From: Pterobdella sp. o SKG-2022
Lineage: Eukaryota > Annelida > Clitellata > Hirudinida > Piscicolidae
Reading direction: 5' to 3'
DNA: 64,000 nucleotides
NCBI GenBank assembly: GCA_964035795.1
Contig: OZ038320.1
Location: 7,409,164 to 7,473,163 of the forward strand
This document shows, in pieces, positions 39,201 through 50,498 of the stretch. The stretch's first letter is position 1; each line of letters starts with the position of its first letter. Made by a program: the position numbers and the translations under genes. The notes below the pieces were generated by a model that saw only the letters and a list, made by a program, of their open reading frames with translations, did no database searches and was not told the DNA's origin.

Positions 39201-42135
39201 GCTTAACAAAATCTCTCAATGGATTATTTCAAATTAAATTATTCTCAACATTGCAGAAACTCCCTTAGCAACAATCAATTCTGTCCATGGCAAACGTCTT
39301 TCTTCCGAGCTACCTCCTCTACCTCCTCATCTACATAACGACCGCAAAGAAAATAAATACCTCAGCAATCTCACTAACAACAAATACCACACTATCGACA
39401 GTCGATCCCATAAAAAAAAACTGGTCAATTACCTTAAAAATAACACATCGCTAAACAATCTTTTCGTTAAGAACAACCCTCTCCATGCTAATAAGAAGTT
39501 GTCTAAAGCTAAAAGTTATTTTAGTTTGGAGCAAAATAATGCTGCAAGCAAGAATGAAAGTGATGAATTCAACAAAAACAACTGGGTTTATGGGCATAAT
39601 TTCAATGAAGAAGATGTGTCTAAGGAATCATATTCAAAGATGCATTCTTTCGATAGCAACGATAATAAGTTTGAAAAAATTTCCTTCTGGTCGCAATCCT
39701 CTACATCATCCACTTCTTCTTCACCTTTATCTTTTTTGAAGAAGAAAAAACCTTTGATGCCACCACCTCCACCTCTCAGACTTTCGTCTAACAAAGAAAG
39801 TAGAAATACTGAAGTTATTGATATGAAATATAGAATTGAGACAAATTCTATAACTAGTTTCAAAAAAGGTAGTCAAAATATTGATTATATTTCTGATGAA
39901 AAAGTTTCTATTCCACCTCCAATGATATTAAACATGAGGAAAGATAAAGTATTTAACGTAGCTCATGCTTCAAATGGTGATGGTAGAAGTTTGAAAAGCG
40001 CTTCGAAAATTGATATAGACAACGTTGAATTCAATGACGGAAATACATTTGCCTTAAAAAATTCTCATAAGAATGAAAAAAAGATTGATTTTATAAGACT
40101 TGCTGAAAATGCTAGATTAGAATACTTAAATAAAACCACAACAAAGCATGAAAAAGCAAACATACAAAAAAAGTCGCCGCAAACACAAATGAAAAGTTTC
40201 AACAAAATTAAGCAAACCGCCCCATTATCTCCTTGTCGCAAACCTTCAGCTCCTCCTCCTCTTCCTCCTCCTCTTATTTTTTCTCAATCTTCTTCTACTT
40301 CTTCTTTTCCTTCTCCTACTTCTCTCACTTCACATCCTAAATCTCATCCGACTCCTTCACATTCAAATTCACCCATTCTTCAACATCCTTCTCATTTTTC
40401 TTCTCCTCCTCATCCTCCACCTCTTCCTCCTCCTCTCCACCAAACACGAAATAATATTTTAATCGAAACGTCACAAAATATGAAGCAAAAACAAGAGCAC
40501 GATAAAGTAATCCCAAAACAAAGCTCTTTCCATGAAGAACTCAAAACATCACTTTTAACACGAAATCTTTCGAAGAATAAAAAAACCCAAAACGATAAGA
40601 ATAATGAAAATGAAATTTTAAAAACAAATAGTCTTTCAAACAATGATGATAAAAATATTAACAAAAACAAAGATGCTTCCGAACTAGAAAAAACAGAAAA
40701 ACAAAGCCAAGGAGTCGATTTTTCTCCAATATTGAAACCATCTCAACTCAAAACCAACGCAGTTGAATCTTCAGTAACCACAGCACCTACTTCAACTGCT
40801 GTCAACAAGCCTGGTACTGGTCGTTTATACACTCTAGACAAGTTCAAGTCTTACAGCAGCATTAAGCAACTTGACCATATGGCAATTGTTTCGAACAAAA
40901 AACACTTATTCGAGAAAAACAGTGAAAATAAAAATAATATGAAAAGTGAATTTATCGATGATAAAATAACCGATAGAATGATTCAAAAAGATAAAACTCA
41001 ATTTGATGAAGAAGATTATGGAACTCAGATAAAGGACCAATCAAGTTCCATCATAGCACCCAAAGAAGGTGATGTAAAAGTTGCCCAAACAACACCCACA
41101 CAAAAAGCCCCCGACTCTATAAGTTTTTTATCTAAAATCTCCAATACATTGTTACCAAATTCTTCAACATCGGTTGCATCCTTTTCTTCCAAACTTTTTA
41201 CTCAGTCATCTGCAGCGAATCAGCCATTATTTTTTAAAAACGCCACCACATCAGACTCAACTCAAATATTAAGTTCTTTACTACCAACACAATCTGCTTC
41301 TTCCCCAAAAGCGTCCATTAAAACAACTCAAACTATAACTTCTTCTACGTCCTCTCCATCTTTCTTTTCATCATTCTCATCTCTCTCAACCGTCAAACAA
41401 TTTTTGATCGATTCTCTATCATCCTCTTCATTATCGTCTTTATCATTATCTCCTTCATTTTCTTCATCTCCTATTCATCCTAAAGCCCCTCCAGAAACCA
41501 CTCCATTCAAAACTTCTTGTGGAGTTGCAGATTCAACATCATTCTCACCCACTTCAACGCCTGCTTTATCTCTAAACTCTTCGCCTCTAAAACTGTCATC
41601 ATCTCCAAAGTTGTATTCACTCAAGTCTCTGGCTCCCCCATGTGACCCCTTGATGACATCGTTTGAATTCAACCACCTGCTTCCCCCACCAGGCTTCTCT
41701 AATGATGCACAAGCCAATAATGATGGTAGCCAAGAAGATTATAATAACATTTATAACCACATTGTTGGTAGTGCTTTTGAAAATAATGAAACATCAAAAG
41801 AAATTTATGAATATTCTGTTCAAAACCACAATGAAGATGTATTACTAAATGTAAACGATGAAAATGAATTGGTGTGCAAAGGAATGGCTTTTCACGAACC
41901 ATCAGGAAAGATCAAGAAAATACGGGATTGGTCGATTTGTGAAGTTTCCAAGTGGCTTGCTGCTATGGGAATGCAGCATCATATAAAAAACTTCCAGGCA
42001 AACTGCATTGATGGTAGAGTTATGGAGAGTTTAGGTAGAGGAGATTTAATACAACTGGGGGTTGAAAAGGTCGGTGAAAGAATGGCTATTGAACGTGGAA
42101 TTAAGAGAATTTTTTTAAACCATTATAAGAAATGA
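30211..42135 (+). CDS. SHANK: SHANK-family postsynaptic scaffold, complete, 15 exons, no SH3 seen
   Basis: SHANK proteins cross-link glutamate-receptor complexes, Homer and actin regulators at synapses. Exons: 30211-30273, 30606-30677, 31026-31151, 32632-32703, 33694-33802, 33982-34130, 35035-35202, 35473-35589, 35845-35986, 36576-36625, 37050-37362, 37851-37967, 38283-38374, 38674-39127, 39257-42135; phases close to about 1640 residues. Residues 1-110 are the ubiquitin-like/SPN region (GFNYGLYMVGCNGKAGKFL, then FRMKRRVYK). Ankyrin repeats span about 112-340 (GGAHLDYRNKRGLTPLHCAA and others). The PDZ domain is at about 475-560 with its GYGFVL carboxylate-binding loop. A long Ser/Pro/Lys-rich region follows, including PPLIF and PPPGF, which fit the Homer PPxxF ligand. 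A SAM domain fills the last 71 residues. Between ankyrin and PDZ there are about 120 residues with no SH3-like sequence. The acceptor at 37850 is chosen on phase. Confidence 0.95.
32746..32893 (+). mobile_element. tRNA-derived SINE
   Basis: The 5' part GCCCGCATAGCTCAATGG followed by TTGAGCA is a tRNA A-box with D-arm. GCTTTCGATCCCGTG about 40 bases later is a B-box. The sequence then runs into a non-tRNA body ending near AAAAGCGCTTTATAAATACC. This is the layout of a tRNA-head SINE rather than a tRNA gene: the acceptor stem does not close and the anticodon arm is degenerate. It lies in SHANK intron 4 in sense orientation. Confidence 0.8.
33359..33440 (+). repeat. Diverged copy of the short dispersed repeat
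   Basis: Contains TTTTTATGATAAAGCTAAAC, GAAAATTATAGCTTTTGATT and AATAAATGTATC, alignable by eye to the element at 48248-48347 and the copy at 44068. Located in SHANK intron 4. Confidence 0.5.
36910..36992. repeat. Fold-back inverted repeat with GAAGCTTTTCG arms
   Basis: Two arms of about 38 bases, with CGAAGCTTTTCGTA and TATCTTACATTATC on the left and their near-exact reverse complement on the right, separated by only a few bases around CACACTTG. It could form a hairpin in SHANK intron 10. The arm core is shared with the fold-back at 56318-56460. Confidence 0.8.
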
Positions 42136-43344
42136 CTCAGTAATTTGTTTTGTTTTTATGAAGATTATGATACCTTTAACTAACTCATTGCATTTGAAGC
42201 ATTTATATTTTTGAAATTAAACTGAGATTTTTGAATTTTTATGTAATTTTCTATTTTTAGATTCATCAATTTCTGAATGTTGTTTGTTAGTAAATATTTG
42301 TCCGTCAAACATATCATTCGTATTCGTTTCGGTGTTCCCAATAACCTTCCAAATATTTCTACTGGTGATTCAAGATGCTAAAAAGAATAGTTTTTTTTTT
42401 TGACTATATTATTTTACTATATTTTTAATTTTTCGCAAAATTTTTAACGATTATTTCTAGTCACCTTAAAAATGTTAGCGTGATTGACTTGTATAACAGA
42501 ATATATTCAAAATTTTTACATTCTTTTATGCTTAGACTAGATTTTATATTTTCAAATGTGCTCTGCATCTGCTATCAAAAAATTTTTCGTGAAACCAAGA
42601 GTGGTAATTACAACAATTAATTTATTTTCCAAAACAGCACTGATGTTTTTTGATAATTACTTCTATATGATATTTCAATTCATGGTAGCAAACCATTTTT
42701 TGTTGGTAGTAACATTAACCAATATTTATGCGGTTACTCTTCCGATTCCATCCATAATACACGCAAGGCATTGGAATGCAGTAGTTATAAAAGCTCTCAA
42801 TCAAATATTTTGTATGTTAGAACATATATATTTTCATTTTGAATGATTTAGATAATCGCGAGAACATTTAAAATATATTATGTCAAATAAAATTCTTTCA
42901 AAAATGTTTATAATCGTTATACTTCAGTTATGGGGATATTTGAAAAACAAAATACTTTATATCTAACGTACTTTGGTGCTAAATAAACCTCCTAACTAAT
43001 CACGGACGAAGTCTAATTATAGGTATGATTTTTTGTAGGGCAAAAACTTCGAAATACCTTGTTTCAGTTTTAAACATTAGTGTAGAAAAAACAGCCGCAA
43101 TGCTATTGTTTTCTGTACACATACTAGTTTTCAAAGGTTTCAAAGCAACAAGCGATTGTCTTTTTTGAAGAACTTTCATGAAAGTTTAAATAGAGGAATG
43201 TGACTTGGCTTAGATTCAATATGGTCACTGCAATAAATTTGTTTTAAACTGAAAAGTACTTTTACTAAAATATTCTTATCATGTGAAACAAAATAAATTT
43301 GAAAGTTTCATGAAAAATCAAAAAAAAAACAAATGAGACCCGTC

Positions 43345-43640
43345 ATAAAATGAGTTGGAAAACAGATAAGATTCGCCAAAAAATAATTGCAAAAGTTTGG
43401 GAAGATGCTGGGTAATGATATGTGGCGTTAAACAGCTAGTATAAGCACAAGAGAGTTGGCAGTGGATGCTGGAAAATGATCTAAAAAATATAGTTAAAAT
43501 GAGTTGAGTTGGTTCTAAATGAAACCTTCTGTCAGATGAAATGGCTTAAAAGATTAAGTACATGGAAAAGGAAGATTTTGACTGTAATGGAAAAAAAGCT
43601 TGTTTTCAAAAAAATGGCGCTACGTTGTCATAGATCAAGG
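43345..43640 (+). mobile_element. Possible Tc1/mariner-type transposase relic
   Basis: Broken plus-strand frames give MSWKTDKIRQKIIAKVWED and SISTRELAVDAG, then LLSDEMA and KRLSTWKRKILTVMEKK. These resemble the N-terminal helix-turn-helix and linker region of some IS630-Tc1-mariner transposases. No DDE catalytic region was found, and the match was made by eye only. Stops interrupt all frames. Confidence 0.3.
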
Positions 43641-43685
43641 TGGTTTGTTCTTGTTGTGTGCAGCTCAGTTTGCATGTTGGAGTTC

Positions 43686-43841
43686 ACCTTATCCAGTATG
43701 CATACAATCTTCATTGTCAGGGGTGCTTCTTTTAAAAGAAACTTCAGCAAAGATTTCAATGTTAAAAGTATTGATCTGTTTCTACTGGTGATCCACTTCC
43801 TCAAGCGGCCTCCATCCTCGTCTGACGAAGATTTTGTTTGA
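43686..43841 (+). pseudogene. Decayed ENPP exon-3 fragment (copy D)
   Basis: Encodes text homologous to exon 3 of the intact ENPP genes: SLSSMHTIFIVRGASFKRNF, then DLFLLVIHFLK, ending at a TGA. It begins abruptly within the exon and lacks the upstream GNHGYNN metal-binding part and all other exons. DNA similarity to the intact exon is clear but much lower than between the two intact genes. Confidence 0.8.
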
Positions 43842-44067
43842 AAAATTGGATAATTAATTTGAAAAATAACTTAACTTTCGAAGATATTATTTCAATGTTA
43901 GTTTATGACTTCAAAAAAACAAATGCTTTTTGATGATGTAGAGAAATTTATTTCCATGTTTTGTCTTTCCCAAATTCTTATTGATGTTTTTTTGAAATTT
44001 CATCAGATTTGGGTTTCAGACCTTTTCGTCTACCTGCAGCTACTAAATAAACATTTTTGCTTATATT

Positions 44068-44150
44068 TTATGGAAAGGCTAAACTTATTGAAAATTATAG
44101 CTGATTTTGCTTAATAAATGTACCTAAATTTCTTCATAAATTGACTTGAT
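44068..44150 (+). repeat. Diverged copy of the short dispersed repeat
   Basis: Contains TTTTATGGAAAGGCTAAACT, GAAAATTATAGCTGATTTTG and AATAAATGTACC, matching the repeat seen at 33359 and, more distantly, 48248. Confidence 0.5.
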
Positions 44151-47144
44151 GAATTGTTATGGACATAAATATTTGTGAGTTGATACAGCATTTGACCATT
44201 CTTTAAGAAAAACCCCGGTTTGGATCTTGTGTTGAGTTAGCAAGCACACTGCTCCAACGTGCCTCTTTGTCAAATGCGTGTTGTAAAAAAAGGAATCTGG
44301 GTAAACATAATATAAAAAGTTTTAGTCGTTAAATAGAAGAAAAGCAAGCATTCATAGTTGTTTATATTCTTCACTAGAGTAAACATTTACACCAAGCATT
44401 ATTACAGGAATCAACTCTAAATGCCTTATTTTATATCATTTTTATAAGTTTTGAATAGGAATTAATGATGTTTACAACTAGATAGTCATTTTGGAATATA
44501 AATAAGATTCAAAAATAAAGGTCATGAGCAAATGTTAGTGAAGTTTACATAGAAAAGAATCACAAATCAACAGCTTTTTGATCATTTTGCCAGTTTGCTT
44601 ATCAAATATGGAGTACTCAAAAACCAAAACCAAACATGGATCAATAGAGATAATTAAAAAAACTAACGAGATACATGATGTCATTGCTTACCAGATCAGT
44701 TGAGTAGCTCAGGTAACTAGAGAATTAAATTATCATACAAAATGACTGAGCTGAGAAAAAATGGTTGCAAGACCATATATTTTTTTAAATAGTGTCAGTT
44801 TTGTATGGAAAATTATTTTTCTATAAAATATAAAATGTTTATCAGTCATCAAAGATGTGACGAAAACTGAAACTATAATAGGGTATAGAAAATTCTAGAA
44901 ATGTGTGAAATTTTATTAATATATTTTATTGATATTTCACAAAAAAAATCAAAAGTCGTTTTTTTCAAAAAAAAATTTGGGGACATATTGAAATAAGTTA
45001 TAAATTAATAAAAAATTTTGTTCTCTTAAATGTCGATTTTACGGGTTATCATTTTTATTACTAATTTGCTTTACCCCATGCTTTTTTAGCTTACCCTATC
45101 TTCATTGTCAAGCTGTTGCGTTAGTACTAAGATGCTTTCCTTGCTTATAAAAAACTTGTTTTAGAAACCAAATCTGAGGAGAGCAGACTAATAGAACAGC
45201 TTGTGTCGGGTCCTCTATGAAATAATTATCTTGAGACGATAATATGGGTAATTAAAGGTTTTTAAGCTTTGAACCTCGAAAGGGTAGCAGTTCTTCCAGC
45301 TAGGTCTGATCACTAGAACGCCAAATTGCTGTCTTTTAAAGTCATTACCAAAATAGTTCTATTGCTAAGGTTTTCACCTATCAGCTGTCTATGGCTTAAG
45401 CGAAATTGAAGATAGTTTTCAAGTCATTTTTGTTAGCCCTCATCGGTTTTGACATTTTTCTTCACTTGCTTCTCAATTAAAAATAAATTCAAACATTGCA
45501 CAAAAGTTGCAAGAATATTTTGTTAAAGCTATATGCCATGTCTCGACATCAGAATAATCTACGCCACAATCGATTTCATATCATCATTATTTATGCGTGG
45601 TGTTTTAATAATTTTTGCGTGGTCATCATTGTCGACTATCAAAATGTCAAAAAATGATCTTGCATGCTTGGTGGCATTCTTTAATTTTTATTGAAATGAC
45701 TACTGTTGTTAGTGAATACTTTTTATAACGGCTTAAAGATTATAAAATATTTTAAACCCATTTTAATATATATTATAAATATAATTAATGAAAATATTAA
45801 AAATTAAAATGATTAGAATTATTGATTAGAAATAAGTAAACTTTGAAACCGTCATTTTTACGAGTTGTTTTTCTAAATTATCCAATTTTAAAATTGTTAT
45901 CAAGTTAATGAACATTTTTAAGTTTCTAATGTAAAGTATTAGGCGAAATGTTCTCTTATGATCAATTTTTGGTTAATCTCGAAATTTAAGTTGAGATTTT
46001 TTATGTATTCTTCCAAACTTTTTGGATTATGAAACTAAAATTTCACAATAAAGCATTCAAAATATATAAGCGGAATAAGAAAATTTGAGAGAGATGGTAG
46101 TTCGAGCCGCAGTACAATGGTTTCACACATTGAACATCCAAGATGTTCCAACATCATGAGAGGCTTTTCTCAGCTTTCAAATGCACTAACCATACAATGC
46201 AAAACATTGATCAAATTCACTGATCCTAACCTTACTGAATTCTCATTCATAAAAAGCATTGTACAAACACTCAGAACAAAACCAGAAATGTCAAATAAAA
46301 AGGTAGAAAAAAAAGCCTACCTTTATAACCACAGAGAAAAGATTTTTTTGAGAAAATAAAATTTTATTATGGGTCGTACAAATAAGAATTTCAAACTTGG
46401 AATTGAGAAAAAATCTAGTTTCTGATTAATCTGAGTTGTCAATAATATGGCAAAGGTGTTACGAAGAGCTCATGAACAGATCTTGGAACATTTCAAAGGA
46501 TTAATCGAAAATCGCTTTTTACTAAGTAAAGTTTTCAAAAAATTTTGAGCAATTAGGCACTTTGCCTTACAACTGAAAATTTCATCATCCGGGGTGCATA
46601 AGATACGCCTGTGATCTTGGTTATGCCTTTTAACTCGTTTTTCAATAAACCTACTTGAATTTTATTGGATTTTTATGTAAAAATGAGTTGTCTCATAATG
46701 AGATAAACAAACACAAAGCATTTATTAATCTGAATCACTTACTTTATCAAGGGATTACCACTCGATAATGAAAGTAGACTTGCAAAAGCTTCCTGATTCG
46801 GATTAATAATTTCGGTTTGTTCATCTCACGAGCTGTCACACTTTTACACAATTTAATCGAAAAATTGCGTAAATTTTCCATTTTTTTCATGCGGCTCAAA
46901 ACAGTCAGTTTGTGTCTTCTTGAGCGTTAGATTGGACTGAAAGCAATTTTTGAAGGGCTTTATTTTGTTGAGTTGACAATAACTTTGCTACATTATCTCA
47001 CAATAATAATAACTGACTTACGCATTCGCTGTTGTATGTTAATTCGTCATTTTTTGTTTAAATGTTACAAATTATTATCAAATTTTATGTGTGTTCATTT
47101 TTAAAATTCAAAAATTAATCAGTATTTCTACACATACCTAAAAG

Positions 47145-48398
47145 ATTTGAAGAAAAAGGTGTACGATGGTCTGAAACAAATACCAAATTCCGATGTATAT
47201 CTGAAGAAAGACATCCCAGTTGAATTCCATTATCGCAATAATCGACGCATCCCTCCAATTTTAATCGTTGCCCATTCTTTGTTTGAAGTTTGAGTTTCAA
47301 GAAAAGAATGCTCCAACTCGAAAGGTAATAGAGATAATATCCAAAATATGTAGTATTTAAAACTTCCATTAAAGAAGCTTTTAGACATTGAACTTTCAAA
47401 ACAAGCAAAAAACATTATGTCATCAATACTTAACAGTAAAAAGCTCTACATTTTAGAAGTAAATTGAAGCAAATTAAATATAAGAAAAATATGCAATAAT
47501 AAATATTTGATGTGTGAAAATTTGAATATGAAAATATCAATCAAATCAAATCAAATATAATGGCCAAACACCATTGCAAATAAATTCCTTCAAATTGAGT
47601 CATTTTCTACAGTTTTTTATATGTAATTAAAATATATTGCTTTATTGTTCATGTAGCACTCATTCTCAATTTTTTGTAACAACGTAGTTGAAACACTCCA
47701 GTAGTAGTTTTCATTGATCGACGCATTGTTTTCCGCTTTGTAGGATTCTAGGTTTTTCTTGAAGTCTAAAATTGATTTTGACTTCTTAATTTTGATTGGT
47801 AATCCAATTGATTAATTTATTCCTTCGTGTTTTGTTTTATTCCAGACACATTATTAAGAAACAATTTGAAAAATTTTTAAAATAAAAAGAAATTCTATTG
47901 AAAATGATGCATAAAAACAATGATATATATTAATCATACCGCTTCGAAATAGGATACACTTCAAAAACAATGTTATCATTTTAAAAATCATCATCTTCGT
48001 TGGATAGTTAAAACCATGCTTTTTTTTAAGTTTTTTGAAATTTATGTTGAACCTCTAAGGAAATCACGGCTACAACAACAGCTTATCCAGTATGCATCCA
48101 ATCTTCATTGCCAGAGGTGCTTCCTTTAAAAGAAACTTCAGCACAAATTCTCTTATTAAAAATGTTGATTTGTTTCCTCTAATGGCCCACCTCCTCAAGC
48201 TGCCTCCACCCCCGTCTGACGGAGACTTGTCCAGAGTGCTGCCATTATGCTAACGTTTTATGATAAGACTATAATTATCAAAAATTATAGCTTTTCTTTA
48301 AAATAAAGATATGAATCCTCAATTGACGTTCTTTTTAATTGTTTAATTGCTGCCATTAATATCTTCAACCCCTGGTGTTCACAATGAAAAATCCATTA
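47145..48398 (+). pseudogene. ENPP pseudogene (copy C), exons 2 and 3 only
   Basis: Exon 2 equivalent at 47145-47324 keeps the exact 180-base length and both splice sites of the intact genes (KVYDGLKQIPNSDVYLKKDI...) but has an in-frame TGA near 47292 where the intact copies have TGC. Exon 3 equivalent is 48060-48247 plus 48359-48398, split by a 100-bp insertion. The intron between them is about 735 bases instead of 62. No catalytic exon 1 was found upstream. Confidence 0.88.
48248..48347 (+). mobile_element. 100-bp insertion element with 11-bp target-site duplication
   Basis: It interrupts ENPP exon-3 sequence. TGCTGCCATTA occurs immediately before (48237-48247) and after (48348-48358) the insert, and the uninterrupted exon in the two intact genes has it once. 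The insert reads TGCTAACGTTTTATGATAAG at its left end, has AAAATTATAGCTTTTC in the middle and a T-rich right end. It has no coding capacity, so it is a non-autonomous element. Confidence 0.85.
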
Positions 48399-49587
48399 GT
48401 AAGTCTTTCATTATCTTTAGAATTTAGCTTTAGAAAGATGTCATTTAGCCAAAAATAAATGTACCAGACACAAGCGCAAAAGTTTATTTAACATCGAAGC
48501 TTTTCAGTTTTTGAAAACGTAAATGCTGTCTATTGTTTTCAAATAAACCTTGGTTGTGTGTTCCAAGCGGCTCTCCTCTTGAAGTAATAGTAGCGTTAAA
48601 ATGAATTTAAAAATTTTATGATTGAAATACATCATGAATTATTTACTTTGAATACTCCCACAGTGATAGAAACAATAATACTGAAATTGGTAATTACTTC
48701 AGAGATTCATACCTTATTCTGCTGTCAGTACATCAAATACTGGCGGCGATGCACATCTCTTGTGATGGAAGTCAAAAGTTGATGAGAGAAATAAAAAAGT
48801 ATTCATTGAAGCTAACGTCAGCTATATCATTATATTCATTTTTAAATGAGCTATCTCGGTCACTTGTGAAAAGATATTTTGTTATGTTTTAGGTTTGATA
48901 AAGATTTTTCAGCCATTGCATAGGAATTTTCAAAGTCCGTTTTCATCTGTTTGAAAATCCTTCTTTTATGTACACCATTGCTGTATTTTTGATGTTCTAT
49001 ATGATTTTTAGTTTCAACCCCACCTATTCCAGCTATTTCGTTCGTCGTTTTGTCACTTTCTTTTAATTTTTTGAGATGCTCATCTCTTTTGACCTAATTA
49101 ATTTCAAAATTTGATTCGTTTTTATTTTATTTTTTGTTTTAATCGTTATATTCAAGCCTTTATATTTTCAATTTTCTTATTGATTTCTCCTATATTCTAA
49201 CGACCTTAAATATATTTGAATCAATCATTTGGTGTTTTTATTAATTGATTTTTTTATTTCTGATGATTTCATTTTTCCTTGATTTTTTCAATCCTTGAAG
49301 TAAAGAAGTTTGTGTACATTTATTTTTTATCAAAACATAATTTTTCGCTAAATTCAACCTTATCTTAGGCAAAAGATACATGGTAAGGTTGAACTTTCGA
49401 AGTTTTAGTTGTGATAAAACCATAAATGTATCTTTTTAGAGACGTCTTAATTTTTTAATAGTTTCTTCACAATACGAGAAATTCTTCAAAAAAACTCTTA
49501 TTCAAGAAATTAGCTAATAAATTTATCTAAAATTTCTCATTTTGAAACTTGATAACTCAAGAAAATTTGAATAAACAAGATACATAA

Positions 49588-49671
49588 GAACACTAAAAGT
49601 AATTTTATTAAGTACAAAGATTTTCATTAACAAAGTACTTGATAATATTAATAAAATTACCTTTAGTGTTC
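49588..49671. repeat. Fold-back inverted repeat
   Basis: Left arm GAACACTAAAAGTAATTTTA and right arm TAAAATTACCTTTAGTGTTC are near-perfect reverse complements about 30-40 bases apart. The centre includes GTACTTGATAATATT. It lies upstream of the first intact ENPP gene. Confidence 0.75.
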
Positions 49672-50498
49672 AAATATTTTGCAGTATTTACTTTGGCTGA
49701 AGTAGATTATTAAAACACATAAGATTTCTCTATATATTTTATTAAATATCTCGAACTTATTAAAAATACTTAGTTTGAAAAATCAAATAATTCAAATAAT
49801 ATAAAACTTTTAATTACGAATTTGAAATTTTCGATTAATTGAAAAAGTAAAACTTGTTATAGTAAGCTTCCTCCATTATTTAGTTTAATGAAGTAAGTAG
49901 TGGTTTCATACTAAGTTAGTAAGGATTTCTCATCGTCCTGTCTACGTACTCTGCGACAAAGTATTAATGTGATTCCAAGTTTTTTTAATAGCTTGATTCA
50001 GATATTTTTTATGCTTATTCTCCAGATTGAAACAACAACACAGAGTGCTAAGTATCAAGTCAACACTGTTAAAAATCAGTAAATTTAAATAGTTAGTCTA
50101 ACGCTCAACAAAATTTACCAAAAATACTTGATAAGGGTAGTTAAGTTTCTCTCACTAAAAAATAGTTAACCTTACAAAAAACCTTTTCGATTGAAGAACC
50201 ATTTGAAACATTCATACGGTTATTTCATGTTCTACAAAAAAAAGAAAAAACTACATTTTCCTCAAAAACATTAGTACATAGTGTAGTTTGTTGATGAGTT
50301 TTGTTCAGACTATTTTACTTGAGAAAACACGTAAAATATAATAATTTTTTGAGCAAAATATGGTGATTTATAAATTGAATAAAAAAATTAGTTTGATGAA
50401 ATTGTAAAACTTTCAATTAATTTTTTTAAACACCCAAAGTTTAAAGTCTAAATACCGAGTGTTGAAACTAGTTAGTACTTTTAAGTAAAGGAAACAAT

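Larger units (their letters stand above)
42136..50498. other. 8.4-kb gene-poor region with ENPP relics and repeats
   Basis: Between SHANK and the first intact ENPP gene. It holds two decayed ENPP copies, a transposase-like relic, at least two copies of a short dispersed repeat and a fold-back at 49588-49671, each listed separately. A plus-strand open frame at 46117-46359 (80 residues, basic C-terminus) was not recognised. The remainder is AT-rich with no supported gene. Confidence 0.6.

Noticed and set aside
39588..40670. Minus-strand ORFs opposite the large SHANK exon
   Set aside because: Shadows of the long plus-strand frame, which is supported by phase and the C-terminal SAM domain.
47115..47415. 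Minus-strand ORFs near 47.2 kb and 59.8 kb
   Set aside because: Antisense of ENPP exon 2 in the pseudogene and in copy B; the plus-strand frame has the conserved sequence.
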